In this document: positions 38,301 through 51,547 of the stretch, one piece after another
Layout: each line of letters starts with the position of its first letter
Position numbering within the stretch: the first letter of the stretch is position 1
Notes under the pieces: generated by a model
Told to the model about the DNA's origin: nothing
Database searches by the model: none
The model's input: the letters and a program-made list of their open reading frames with translations, nothing else
Translations under genes and position numbers: made by a program
Assembly: GCA_005281725.1 (NCBI GenBank)
Contig: SSBO01000007.1
Coordinates: 626,402-690,401 of the forward strand
Length of the DNA stretch: 64,000 bases
Reading direction: 5' to 3'
From: Wuchereria bancrofti
Lineage: Eukaryota > Nematoda > Chromadorea > Rhabditida > Onchocercidae

Positions 38301-38535
38301 AACCCATGTTTAGCATAAAAGCATACGTGATGATAAGTCGAAAGAAATTCATGATGCTAACTGTCGCACTAGCTAACGTCATCATTATATTTTACGACAA
38401 ACACGGATGAATGTTATTTTTTTTTTTTTAAAATATTCCAAAACATAAACAACCAAATGAAAAGAAAGAAAAAAATTTACCTGCGCATGAACCACTTGTA
38501 CCCTGAGAACCCATCAAAGATGAAGCACTACTCAT
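35388..38535 (-). CDS. ubc-3: Ubiquitin-conjugating enzyme E2 R (CDC34/UBE2R, UBC-3)
   Basis: Minus-strand exons: 38535-38481, 38140-38004, 37342-37241, 37169-37072, 36690-36556, 36090-35930, 35443-35388; 247 residues (human CDC34 has 236). It accepts ubiquitin from E1 and builds chains with SCF E3 ligases, in nucleus and cytosol. The UBC fold is complete: [37 protein letters not shown] at 93-95, catalytic Cys103 in [13 protein letters not shown], then the CDC34-type acidic loop insertion (VDDPHSGE) and [20 protein letters not shown]. The C-terminal extension ends in an acidic tail ([13 protein letters not shown], then [18 protein letters not shown]), the SCF-binding feature of this subfamily. 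The N-terminus carries about 11 more residues than human ([19 protein letters not shown]). The 5' UTR reaches at least to a TTTTTAG acceptor near 38654, with no upstream ATG in between. Confidence 0.96.
37155..37157 (-). other. Catalytic cysteine codon of the E2 enzyme
   Basis: TGT for Cys103 in NGDLCISIL, the residue that carries ubiquitin as a thioester, equivalent to Cys93 of human CDC34. Confidence 0.95.
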
Positions 38536-38653
38536 TTCGTTCTTCGCAATTAAATGTTTTCGCAAACACAACAATATACTGGCAGGATGGAAATAATAAG
38601 TATCACAGGTAAAATGCGACAGGAACACGCCACGACACTTATATGCTTGGAAA

Positions 38654-38660
38654 CTAAAAA
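38654..38660 (-). promoter_or_regulatory. Candidate 5' splice-leader or cis acceptor of ubc-3
   Basis: On the minus strand TTTTTAG precedes a 118-nt, ATG-free leader ending at the ubc-3 start codon. This fits trans-splicing or a 5' UTR intron. Confidence 0.4.
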
Positions 38661-39012
38661 ATATAATTATGCATATAAACTTGTTTCGTAACAACTCAAT
38701 CGTAATAATCACGTATACATAATAAATATGCACAACTTATAACGACGTATAACGAATCCAATTAATATTAATTGCACAAATAAGCTTTAATGCAATATAT
38801 TGCTTAAATTAATAAACTATTAAACTCCTACATTACTTATCTTAATTATAATAATACAAACTGTATTTGTTCATATGTCTAAATTATTTCAATTCATTTA
38901 AAACTACCTTTACAAAATTGACAAAACGACCGTTTATCTAATTCAAAAGAATTTTACGACACAAATGCAATTATCCGATGTGCATGCATATGTGTATGCT
39001 TGGATATCTGTA

Positions 39013-39043
<31 letters not shown>

Positions 39044-40109
39044 GTGTGTGTATGTATGCTTGTACGTTTCAATTACATTAACTGATAAATCAAGAAATTA
39101 ATCAATCAAACGGCAAAAATTACATTATTGGATCGCACTAAAAACAGTATAACAGAATGCAAGAACCGATGTGGCACGATATTTACATAAAAATACTTTG
39201 AATTTAACAGGATTTAACCGGAAGAAATACTCTACCAACCGGAATAATGAACGAATGTAATTGCTGCTATATGCTCATAAAGGATTGTTATAAATGGTAC
39301 TTACTTTAGCATTTACAATTATTGTTTACAAACAAACAAACTATCTTCACTAAGCTAAACTAAATTCCACAAATGCTAATAAAATTTCCCATTAGGAATA
39401 ATTTGAAAATTAAATTTTTCCCATATAAAAACAATTCTTTATAACTAACAACTATTTCCTACTAATAATTCCCATCTAAGATTGTTAATCATCAAATTTG
39501 CTACCTATATCTTATTTCATTTTTATTCACTAATATATTAAGAAAAAATAGTTTGCTATGCTAAAAATGGAAAACTAACAATTGCGGGATTTTTCATTCA
39601 ATTAAAAATAAAAGAAATTATAAAACATCTTTGAGCTGACTGATAGTAAACTCCTTGAAACAATATAAAGATTAATGCGTGTAATATGCAAACGGCTTTT
39701 GCTAGTAGAACAGATCAAATTTCTTCCTATCAATAAGAATCATTTGCTATCAATTATACAAACATTTCGACAAACATTTCATCTCATTCCTCGTTTTAGT
39801 ACCATAAAAAAAAAATCGGATAAATATTCTTCAAAAGATGAAAAGTTAGCTTCAAAAAACACCCTTTATAGATATTAAAAAATTGAACTCTTCCTTCTCT
39901 ATCGAAATTATACGGAAATTAAAATAGTTTTGGACATTTCGGAAAAACGATAATAGTTATTATTACAATCGCAATAATAACAGTATTTATGATTGTCATT
40001 ACTATTATTAACATTGTTATTAAACCCTTATTCCCTCATTATATTTCGTCCAGTATGTTATGAATAACTTAAATGAAAATGACGACAACAGAGACGATTA
40101 ATTCTTTGT
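38661..40109. other. Intergenic region upstream of ubc-3
   Basis: About 1.45 kb of A+T-rich DNA, probably including the ubc-3 promoter. It contains a TG/TATG microsatellite at 39009-39058. No coding exon was recognised. Confidence 0.5.
39009..39058. repeat. TG/TATG microsatellite
   Basis: Alternating (TG)n and (TATG)n units over about 50 bp. Confidence 0.85.
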
Positions 40110-40163
40110 TCAAGCTACTTTTTTCTTCTTTCTGCCATATATAGCATCATTTACAAAAAACTC
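40110..40163 (-). CDS. Orphan candidate terminal exon (unknown protein)
   Basis: On the minus strand a TTTCAG acceptor (ending at 40164) opens an 18-codon frame including the stop: EFFVNDAIYGRKKKKVA, then TGA. The basic C-terminus resembles that of small membrane or ribosome-associated proteins, but I recognise no family. Matching upstream exons would lie to the right. A minus-strand ATG at about 43960 opens MNYIAEMEGSE and runs into a GTTAAT donor, a possible first exon, but I could not join the two. It may be a chance open frame. Confidence 0.2.
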   Translation of the reverse strand, partial: EFFVNDAIYGRKKKKVA

Positions 40164-40783
40164 CTGAAAGAAAGAAAATGTAAGTTAAGAAGCTCTGCAA
40201 AACGAATCTACTCATAAAATCTAAAATCATAATCAAATTAAAAAAAGAAATGTTTCAGTATTGGATTTGAAGGTGATACTGGAATTTTCCTAATCAATTA
40301 ACTCATATCATTTCTCACTTACTTCAATTGAAATGACTAAAATCAAACACATTATCAAAACACATTAACAAAGTTGTTGATATTGAATTATCATTTAAAA
40401 ATACCATCGGAAATTTTCTCAATAATGAAACAAAATTAATTACGAAAATGAAACAAAAAAAGAACATCTACAATTTACCATTTCAATAATTTTTACAACA
40501 TATCATAAGATAATATATTTCAACTTTATCATTTTAATCATAATATATTTCCACTAATATTTCATCTATTACAAAATGATATATAACTTTATCGCATTAT
40601 GAATTAGAAAATGAATAAGGAAGAGAGAAAAAGTGAAAAATAAGTTGAATAAACAAATCTTACATAAAAATTACACCAATACTTATTGAAATATCAAATG
40701 AAAGCTGTTAGTTTAGGTTTGAAACATCTTTCATACATACTATTCTTCATTAAACAACAATTGGCGTTTCTGTCTTTATTACA

Positions 40784-40846
40784 ATATATATATATATACG
40801 TGTACGCGTGTATGTGTATGTGTGTACGTGTATGTATGTATGTATT
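40784..40846. repeat. TA / TG / TATG compound microsatellite
   Basis: A (TA)n run grades into TGTA and TATG units. Confidence 0.8.
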
Positions 40847-41559
40847 TGTCCATATGTTTGTTAGTTAAAACAGCTGCTTTTCTATTTGTAAAGAAAGAAG
40901 AATTAATCGATTACGCATAAATGATACGTATATAACGTAATGTAAACGTTTGAAATAACGAGCGTTATATATACATACATTTAAAAAAAAATAAGAGGGA
41001 AAAAAATTAAAAAATGAAGAAAAGCAAAACGTAAAAAAAAACTCAAAATAGGTCAGAGAGAGCAAAAAAAATATTGTAATATTATCATTTAAATTTTAAT
41101 GAAATGGAAAAAATAAATAAAAGAGTAACACTTGCTGTATAAAGAAGATATGAAAAAAAAAACACTTTTTTTCTTTTTTGTGAAGAGAAAAAAAATAAAA
41201 ATGACATACATTTGCACTTTTTTTTCTGATCAATTACTAATCAGATGAATGCGAAGTATAGAACAAATTATACGATTGCAAATACTATGTAAAAAAAAAT
41301 TCTAAAAAAAGAGAAAAATTGAAAATCAACTGATTTTAAAATTGAATAATTTTATAATCCTTTTAATGAATGAAATCTTTAATATTAAGATTTTCTTAGA
41401 TTTTTAAAAGTTCAGAAATTACACAAATATGATATCATTTAACCAAATACAAATATAATTTTGAAATGTTAATCTCTCCGCATTCAATTCTTTGTTTTTA
41501 TTTGTTTATTTCATTTTTTTAAAGAATCTCTATCGTATAAATGTGAAAAAAGTACTTTA

Positions 41560-41625
41560 CAAATGAGATTTGTTAATAAAAAACATCAAGCACAAATGAG
41601 ATTTGTTAAATAAAAAACATCAAGC
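41560..41625. repeat. 33-bp tandem duplication
   Basis: caaatgagatttgttaataa plus the following aaaacatcaagca is present twice with period 33 (one inserted A in the second copy). Confidence 0.8.
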
Positions 41626-44600
41626 ACATATATCATGTTTATCCCAGTTCTGTCATCCTCCGTTTATAAGAAAATATATATATAACTGAAAAAAATATTT
41701 GAATCATATTGACGAGTATTATTACAAGTAAAGAAAAAAAAACCAGTTTTCGATCACCGATCAAAACCAAAAAAGATTTGTTCAAAGAAAAAAACTTATT
41801 CACCTGAAATAGTATGAATTACGATTCCTTAGAAGAGGATAATTTTTGAAATTAAACTCAACTTTTTTAATCTATTGAATCGAAAATTTCATACTAATGT
41901 CTCAACAGATGTTTCGTAGAGATGGTAAATATTACAACGACAAGTAGTAATATATCTCAGCTTTATATTTAAAAAATAAGGAATAAAAATGAGATTGAAG
42001 ACAAGTGTAAAATCAATTGAAATGTTAAAAAATTGCTGTAATGAATGTATAAATAAAGGTCAGAAAAAGTAGAAAGAAATGAATAACAAGAGTTAATCAA
42101 ATGAATATACAAAATTAAACTTTCCATAGCTTTTTTTATTTGTTCTAGCAAAATTGCTTATTTCACATTTGTTAATATTTAGTTAAACTTGTTTTCATTG
42201 AAGCGATAAAATTCTTCTCTCCCTTTTTCTTTTTTTCTCTATCTTTTATAATACAAGCTAGTTAATGTTTAAATGATAGTTTGATAAATTTGGTTCCTTT
42301 TATTTATAGCACCTATCGTATTTACTGTATAATATCTCAATTAGATTACATTCTGAAAGTTTCCATGAAAGAATTTACAAATTAAGTTGAGGAAAAAAAA
42401 GTCAATTTAAAGAGAAATTCTGAAAATATTTTGGAATCTAACAAGTCTCACTTATAGTTGTTTCGCTGAAAATTGAAGTAAATATTTCCTGTTTGTAAAA
42501 TTCCTGAAAAACATCGAAATTTAGGGGAAAACCTTTTAGAAAAATTTCAAAACATCCTTCAATATCTCTCGGTAATAATTCACTATTTTACCCAGACTAC
42601 TGCTTGATAGGAATTGCGCAAAGTTTCTATTCGTTTCACGTTTCAATAATCTGTTGTTAGGTTGATTGTATGAAACACATTGAAAGATTTTATTTCTTTC
42701 CATTATTCATTTTACCTGAAATAATAAGCAAGAAAGGTATTCACGGAAGAAGTCAGTAAGATAGTTTGTAAGTTATGTCAGCAAATTAAGTTTAAATTGT
42801 TTATAACATTACGTAATTTATGAAATTACTTCCATGTATTACACCAACAATATGGTAAAGATATTCCATTTCATTGAAATTCTGATCAATAAGAACATTA
42901 TACTTCTGATGATATTATCATGGTAGCAAGGTTTACTATGACCTTTAACGATACCGAGAGAATGATATCATTCCTTTTTTCTCTTTGTCTCGTCCTTTAT
43001 CGAATTGAAAAAATTTTACAAACACAAATAAACCCATGAGACTCCGCTTTCTGATCTTAACAACAACTGTTCAATTAAATTAAATATTTCCTAAAATCAT
43101 TTGTTTTCCAATCTCTTTTATTTATTCACGTAGAAGGAGGATGGTTACTGGATGATACAAGTGTTAAAAAAAGATAATGGTTGTTAATATAATTAATATA
43201 GTTGTCTAATTTGAAATTTTTAATCTACTATGTATGTTCGGAAGATTTCCTTCATATAATAAATGTACCCATTCTAAATTGTTTATTTAAAGTAATACAA
43301 ATACTGTCAGTCTAATAAATGCTGTAGCTGGTGGTTCTAGTTGTTACAGTTATAAGCAAGCAAAAAAATTTCAAAAGAAAAAAAAGAAACTTTTCAATAC
43401 GTTGAAATATACGCCACAAAGAGATCCAGTATCACTTCAAAACCACATTACTGTTCCATCAAACGGTTCCTGTCACATCAACTTTAAATGATAAATTAGC
43501 AATAGTTAACAATTATATTAAAACTATCTAGAAAAACGGACCGTTTAACATAACACTGCATGATTAAACCAGCGAAACCTTAAATTAACCCAAATATCGA
43601 AATACAGAAATACTGATGAAAGGTTATTAAAAACAAAGTAAAAGTAGAAGTAATGTACAGCACGGGAAGTAAAAGGAGGGTACTCGTAAGCACAAAATAT
43701 ACTGAACAGTCTATTTATAAAAATTATGCTTGTTTCAAACGAATAAAAATTTATACAGTCGAATAAAAGAAATATAATATTGAGCTGCACAATGCTACGT
43801 AAAATATGTTACTTACAATCATTATAAAATTCGGAATAATCTTAATAAAACAAAAACTTTATCAATATAAATAACTTATAATAGCGAGGATAAATGTTAG
43901 ATTGATCTGATCAAAAATTAACCTCTGATCCTTCCATCTCTGCTATATAATTCATCGTCTCAGCTTTATTCGTTGTCAACAAACATAATAGTATATTCCA
44001 AATTCCACATAAATCAATTATCGATTAACCGCAAATTTCCTGAATGATTGATCAATTAGTTATTGACAAATGATAGCTTATCAATTATAAAATGATAGAT
44101 TATCAATTATAAATTAGTCAAGTATCAATGATCAATTGAAGAGAAAGTGAATTTAAAAGTGAATTTCGAAAAATTTATTACACTTAATGACATAACTGAT
44201 TACGTGGAACAGTGCTTTTCTTAATAATATTTCATTACGTATTATATTTTTAGAATATAACAATTACGAAAAAGCTATCAATGAAATGAAATTTTTTGCA
44301 TTTATTTGCTAAACAATCTTAAACAAACTAATATGTTTAAATATTCATAAATAGGAAAGAGAAGCAAACGTATCTCTACACGCATCAATATAAACAATCT
44401 TGAACAAATGTCAATATATATAGGAATACCACGTGAAGTACACGTGACCTATATTATGGCTATCGTTTTGATACCAAAAAAAATCATCGAAGAGAAAAGT
44501 AGCCATGTCTTACATTCATGTAAGTGTGTATGAATATTATGTTAGGCCATGCACCAATATTAAGAACACGTATATACACGTACGCACACGTATACCTAAT

Positions 44601-44773
44601 CATATATATATGTGCACACATACGAACTGACACGTATTTCCATACACACAATGCCTCTTAACCAACCAACCAGTCAGACGTTATAACAACCTTCGAACAC
44701 ACTGCATCCAATCAATACATCTTGAACAGACAGACAGACGGACAGACACTGAATAGACAGACGTATCGTCTTC

Positions 44774-44834
44774 ATGTGTATGTGTGTGTATGTATGTGTG
44801 TGTATGTGTGCGTGTGTGTATGTATGTATGTGTG
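44774..44834. repeat. TG/TATG microsatellite
   Basis: About 60 bp of interspersed TG and TATG units; CA-type units continue on the other strand around 44567-44645. Confidence 0.85.
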
Positions 44835-45311
44835 AGTATATTGTCGGTTTATCGTTCCCCATGTAACATCTGAGGTTGACAGTAATACTTGGATGAATTT
44901 TTTGGTCATAAGATTCACTAATTAGATTTTCATTGATTAATTGAAAATTAAAAAAGTTTCAAATCAGTAAAAAAATGAAAGAAAATAAATTAGGAATTAA
45001 TTAGAAATTTAAAGATGGATATAAATATAACAAGTTCATAATTTAAATAATAAAATATCATTTATATGCAGATTTAAGATATGAAATAATGTATTCCAAA
45101 ATTGATTTAATTTCATTTCAAATATCGATTAAGAGACTTTTGGGAAATTTTTACGGATTTTTTTTTAATTCAAAATTTGATATTTATCATCGCATGTGAT
45201 TATTACCTATTAATATTGAGCAAAAATATGGCGATATTCTGCATTTAGTATCTCGAAATAACGATGTAATAAGGAGCTGTTAATAGTTAAATTTTGCGGT
45301 AAGGTTTCATG

Positions 45312-45614
45312 TACGTAACCCATCATAAAATGATACGTAACCCTTCATAAAATGACACGTAACCCATCATAAAATGATACGTAACCCTTCATAAAATGAC
45401 ATGTAACCCATCATAAAGTGATACGTAACTCTTCATAAAATGACACGTAACCCTTCATAAAATGATACGTAACTTTTCATGAAATGGTGAGTGATTTTCC
45501 ACGAAATGGCACGTGACCCACCATAAATGATACGAAGCCTTCTACGAAATGATGCATAACTTTCATAAAATGCAACCTTCCAAGAAAGGATACGTCACTT
45601 TTTACGAAATGATA
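45312..45614. repeat. 22-bp minisatellite with decaying right end
   Basis: The unit acgtaacccttcataaaatg plus two further bases is repeated about eight times with few changes (45312-45488): positions alternate between ccca and ccct, and between gatac and gacac. It continues as about five to six increasingly degenerate units to 45614. The alternation suggests that 44-bp dimers expanded. Confidence 0.9.
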
Positions 45615-46632
45615 ACGAAATAAAAACAGTGTGATATAGCAAGTTAACATGCGTAATCCAGATTACGCATTAGAATATGACAAATTCACTTACGTAATCA
45701 AAATCTTGCATAACGTTTCTGGGTCAAATAAAATATTTATTTAATTGAAATATCTGCCAACAATATATTGGTCAGTGGAGAAAAACATGAAGTTCAGTTT
45801 TTTTTTTCTCAATTTGTAAGTAAACAAAGAAAGAATGCGATGGAATTGATTTCAGCATAAATGATTAAAATTAAAATTGTGTTGTCTAAATTCATAAAGT
45901 GACCTGATTTGTTGATTTATTTCATTCAATGAAAGCCGGTCAAATGCTTTCCCATATTCTATTTATCAAAAGTTTAACGAGTACAATTTAATTGAGATAC
46001 AATAATTGGCATTTAATTTTAATGATGTTGATGATAATAATGATAATGGTGATAAATTTGATAATGGTACTACTGGTCAATGATGAAGAAATTATTGCGA
46101 AGAGAAGATTGGACAAGATTTGAAGATATGAAATTAATAGATTTTTTGATGATTGTAAAAATTTCAAAATTTATTCATCTTATCATACATGTAAACGAGG
46201 AAAATAATAATTCGATTATTTTAATAATTAAGTTCGATTTAATAATATAATTAAAGTTATAGTAAAAAAAATAAAATTAATTAAATTGAAAAAATATTAT
46301 GTTATGTTTAAAAATTGGCGAAAAAAATAAACTAAATAAAAAACGAAATAAATATTCTGATATTATTTATAGCATTTTTATTTGATATATTTCCTATCTA
46401 AAACATCAAATTACCACAATCAGTTATTTTTTTTTTTTTTTTTGTTATGTTTTCCAGTTGATAAACTTTCCGAATTTTTGTTTTATTCAATCAAATTACT
46501 AATTACACTTTCTAAATGTATCATTTTGATGAAATTGTAAAGATATAATAATAAGAAAGGACCTAATCATCTATCGACTTCCAATGCAACGTTTACGATA
46601 TTAATTAATTATTATTCATTTGTTATCAATTC

Positions 46633-46690
46633 AGCAGCAATTGCTGACCATCTGGACATTATCGCTGGTCAGTTCAAGTGTTCAGTCTGC
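46633..46690. other. G+C-richer island with nested palindromes
   Basis: Within very A+T-rich DNA, cagcaattgctg is a perfect 12-bp palindrome, and ctgacca / tggtcag can pair around a 15-nt loop, with an outer cagcag / ctgctg pair. No open frame or family match. Confidence 0.45.
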
Positions 46691-47581
46691 TGTTTCTAAT
46701 TTAAGCTTCTATTATGATAAGATAATCTTTTTTTACTACTTTTGCCATTCTGTTATGCTGTAAAAATAATTCCTAAATTATCATTAGCCAAAATAGCCAT
46801 AAATCAAAGCAACTAATTAAATTTAATAATAATTTTCAATTTTTCAAACTTTTAGAGAATTTTCAAACTTTCAGCAAAGTTGTTTATTAATTTAAATAGT
46901 TGGAATATGCTTCCCTTTTGATAACAACAAACATTTTCAAAATTAGTTAATAATTCTTATTAGAAATGATCAAAATTCTGAGATTTTTCTTTTTTTTTAA
47001 TCTTGATAGGTGCAGGAATACAGTTTGACGCAAAAGAAAAAAAATGTGACGTAAAAAAATCTGATAAAAGTAATTAAAAGAAGAAAATAGATAAAATCTG
47101 ACTGAATTTTTTTCTAATTTTTAATTCTGAAAAAATTAAATTTTAAGAAGGAAGAAAGATTCTGCTGGAAGAAATGAAATTTTAAGAAAATGAAAAATTA
47201 TATCTTAATATATTATTGATAAAACATACCCAAATAAATTACAAAAGGAAAGATAATTAATTATTAATATTAATTAGAAAGAAACAAGCGGAAATATTTA
47301 ATGTTTGAGAGAAGCAATAAGCTATCGCATTAAGATTATGAAATTATTTTAAGAAAAAAAACGGTTTGTTTTTACAATTTTTCCATTATCATTTAAGCTG
47401 GACAGCAAGCAAAAGGATTTGAATGAGAAATCATAAATTAAATTTAAAATGCAAAGTCACAAAAAAGAAAAAAGCTAAGAATTAAATTGTGAAAAAGATC
47501 TTTTGGAAGTGGAAAGTTCTTTTTTTTCTCTCTCTCCCTTTCCTCTCCTATTTTTAATTTTTTTAAACAAATGTGCTGTAT

Positions 47582-47604
47582 GTAAGAGAGAGAGAGAGAG
47601 AGAA
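47582..47604. repeat. AG dinucleotide tract
   Basis: About 10 uninterrupted AG units. Several similar short (AG)n tracts occur elsewhere (about 55640, 56962, 58700, 61368). Confidence 0.85.
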
Positions 47605-50411
47605 AAGAAAGATAAAATGAGAAAAATTAGAGGGTTAATTAACTTATTGTTAATGCAATTGACCTTTTCAAAAATTATGGAAGTGAAATTTTTCCTTTTT
47701 ATCTTTTTTCTTTTCCTTTTTATTATTTGTTTGTCAGTTGGCTTTATTTTTTATTTATTTATTTGTTTGTTTGCTTATTTATTTATTTGGCAATTTGTTA
47801 AAAATTCCTCGTTATTTTCTACTATTAGCAAAATAAATGCCAATTTTATAATCAACAATTTTATAATAAGAGCTTTCTTCATTAACAATAATTTCTTCCT
47901 TTTTCAAATTGTTTTTTTTTTTTAAATATTTGTCTTTTTTTTTGATCTTAATATTTCAAGTCAAATTAGATGACTTATTTCAGCAGAAAAAACTACAGTC
48001 ATTAAATTATTCTTCATTAGCATAGCTACTAAGTAATGCAAGTGTAACATTTTTAAATCTTTTCAATTTTAAACTTAAAGGTTAATTTTTTTTTGAAAAA
48101 ATATCTAAAAAAATAATATAATGATAGAAAATATTAATGAATATCGAAAGCGTTATCCATCATAAGAGGCATAATTTCACAAACTAATGCGAAATCGACA
48201 ATAAATATAGCTAATCTGAAATCAATAATCGACTTGTATATATGATTAATCAGAAATTGATATATCAGTTATTCTGTTGTCTTTCTCATTTCAATTCATT
48301 AAACATCAATTCATTTCATTTCATCTCAATTCATTAAACAATTACTTCTACATGAAATAATAATTATTTTGTTTTTCTCTTCTCAGTTTACTTTAATTTG
48401 TATTTCATCTAATTTATCTATAATTTTTGAATAATTTATACACATTAATTTATTTGTAACAATAATTTATGCAAGTGAAAGGAAATGGGAAAAAGAGACG
48501 AAGAAAAGAACTGTTTAAATCTTTTCAATTATTTCAAATAATCTATCGAATTATTTCTCAACTTTTTGCTAGAAATAAGTTTAGCGTGATTTAACTGATT
48601 TGAATCTTAGTGTAATGATTTTGTCACAATTTAAGGGATCAAAGATTGTAAAGGTTGTAAAATTTGAAATTTGTTCTATCTTAAAGTTTCGACATCAAAT
48701 GATTGGTTCAGTTTTCTCACATCATATCTTGGCTAATTCATACTAATTTAGATTATAAAAGAAAGGAGATGAGAAAAAAACTGATAATTGTCTCTAACAA
48801 CTTTAGTAACAATTTTTGCTTGAAACAACGATCACTACTGGATAAACAATTTAAAAGATTAAAATAATATAGAATTTTTTCTGACAAATTTAAAAATTTT
48901 TAAAAAAATTTTAAATTAAATTTTAAAAAAAATTAGAAAATTTCAATTAAGGAAATTGTTTCATTCTAAAATTGTATAAATAGATATAATAGATATTATG
49001 TTTCTATACTACTAAATTAATCTTTTAATTAATCTTTTTAAAAAAAAAAAAAATTATGAAAATAAGATAATATTTCATTAAAAGATGAAAATATTGACTG
49101 ATTTATGAAGGATAATTTTAATTTATTTTAATCTTAAAAGGAATAAATTTTAAAATATTTTAAATCAGAACAATCTTAACAAATTATAAAAGGAAACAAT
49201 CATAGCATATTGTAAATCGGAACAATCCTAATATGCCATAAACCGGAAACAAACTATACAATCTTCTATGATCATCCGTATTCATTCACCTTTGTTATTA
49301 ACAGGAAATGAACAATTGTTGTTCAATTGCGCTCAATGACTTATTATTGGAACAGTGTACAAATTCGTACACAATTTGTTCCATTTGTTAAATTATTTAA
49401 TTTGGAAGGAGAAAAAAGAATGAAATTGCCTTTAACGAATTACTTAAATTATAATTATTATACATAAAATATAAGTGAAACTTCATTTGTTAGCTATTTT
49501 TATGAAATTAAATGGAAATAAATTGTTATAAAAATTGTGCAGAAAAGAAAAGAAAAAATTATTTTTTATACTTTTCATTTTGGCATAGTTTGAGATATTT
49601 TATTTGTTAAAAGATTATTGTATAACTATAATTTATTTTTTATTATAAAAATTAATAATTCGAAAACAAAAGAGAAGGAGAGAGAGGCAGAAAAAAAGAG
49701 TGGAAGAAAATTTGTTTTTATAAGATTTGATTTAAAAATAACAACAGATTGATTTTTTATGTTAAACTGAAATGATATATTTCAAATTCATTAATTTTCT
49801 TTTCAAGCATTATGACATCAAAAGTTCAATATTTTTAAACTAAACTTTCACAATTTTATTATATCATACTTAATTAGACTATCGCTAATTAGCTTTAGAT
49901 AATTAAATTATTTTAGAAGAAAAAATAATTATTGAGAAAATTAATAATTATTAAATTATTTTATTAAATTTTTTAAAAAAATTAAAAAGATAATTATTGA
50001 ATTATTTTTTAAAAATTATTTAAAATAAAAATTATTTTAGCACATGATATAGATATTCCACATTTCATCATGAGCTATTAACTTTATCGCTTAATTTTAA
50101 GCTTTTATTTAATAATGTTATAAATTATAATAGGAAAAATTGAATCTAAATAATATTGCAAAAAAAAGAAAGAAAACAGTACAAAAAGACAAAAATTTGC
50201 ACTTAATTCCCAAAAAACTGTTAGTCATTAAAAAAGTGATATTAAAAAGAAAATTGTAATTAAAAAGAGAATTAGCAAGAAAATTAATTATACTATGAAC
50301 TTAAAAAGAAAATAAATGATAAAGTAAATCAGGAAACGTAAGCATATAAAATAAATTAATAATAAAAACTAAGTAATTAATAATTGCGCAAATGATTTAT
50401 ATGTGATGGTT

Positions 50412-50953
50412 TAATTTCTTAATATTAAGATTTATACTTAATATATTAATTAACATCCTAATATATCTATCTGTTAATTACTTATGCCTAGTATGTGTAT
50501 TTTCTAATCACTGTCAAATTACTTAAATTGAATAAATGTTAACAATTAAAATAATGTTAGACGTAATTAATTACACAGAATAAATTCTACTTAACAAACA
50601 CATTGCTACTCACTCTATCATTTATATATATATTAATTACTCAAATACTTATGCTTAATAATTTTATGCATCCAATAATTAGACGTAAGCAATAATTAGT
50701 ATGCATCGTTGCCAATTAATTATGCCTAATAAATGTATTTAATTATTTCTATACTTTATATTCCTTTTTTGCCTAGCATATGTGGGAAGTAATTACGTAT
50801 GTTTAATATGTTATACTTAATATATCCTAATATTGATTTAATAACTTCATTTAATTCATTAATATTAAGATTTATACTTAATGTGTTAATTAGCATTCTA
50901 ATGTATGTATGTGTTCATTACTTACGCCTAGTATGTATATTTGCTAATCGCTT
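50412..50953. repeat. Diverged direct repeat, about 100 bp, copies 440 bp apart
   Basis: Copies at about 50412-50512 and 50851-50953 share aatattaagatttatactta, a taattaacat/taattagcat segment, and cctagtatgt followed by ttttctaatc/tttgctaatc. Related fragments lie between them, so this may be an eroded longer-period array. Confidence 0.7.
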
Positions 50954-51547
50954 ATATTTTTATATTTTAAAACCAAAACGAGCTTTTAGATGCAACAATT
51001 TTTACGTTCATTTTTTCCATGCCATTTTTAATTTTTGGTCAGACTATTTATTTGATTCCCATTCCGGTTTCATTCCATGATAATAGTAATAATTAATAAT
51101 AATAATAAATTTTTATCATATAATTTTCAGTACTTAGAAAGTATTTTCTTTTAAATAAATATTTCCTTCTCTTGACTTCAAAATTTGTTTTCCTTCGTTT
51201 TTTAATTTTTATAAAAATTTGAAAAATAATAAGATTTCCATCCACTCTTTTTTTAGCTATTCTAATGGTGCATATATGTGTCTCAATTTAGTAAAAAGTT
51301 TTAGATTATCAATGATGACTCATTTCATCACTTTTGAAATATAAATGTATCAGTCAAAAGAACGAACAAAGTGCAATTAAATTAATTGACCTAATCTTTA
51401 AATCACTAAATTTATTACCTGAACTGACAGCAAAATTTGAATTTAATTGATATTTTATGAGGAAATAAAATTATTTGTTCAAATAAATTTTGCTACGTTG
51501 AGAATATTTTTTGGTAATATTATGAAAATCATTGAATCAGCCCATCT

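Noticed and set aside
47503..47925. 140-codon plus-strand frame rich in Phe and Leu
   Set aside because: Low-complexity T-rich sequence with an AG tract; no family match, and such frames are common in this composition.
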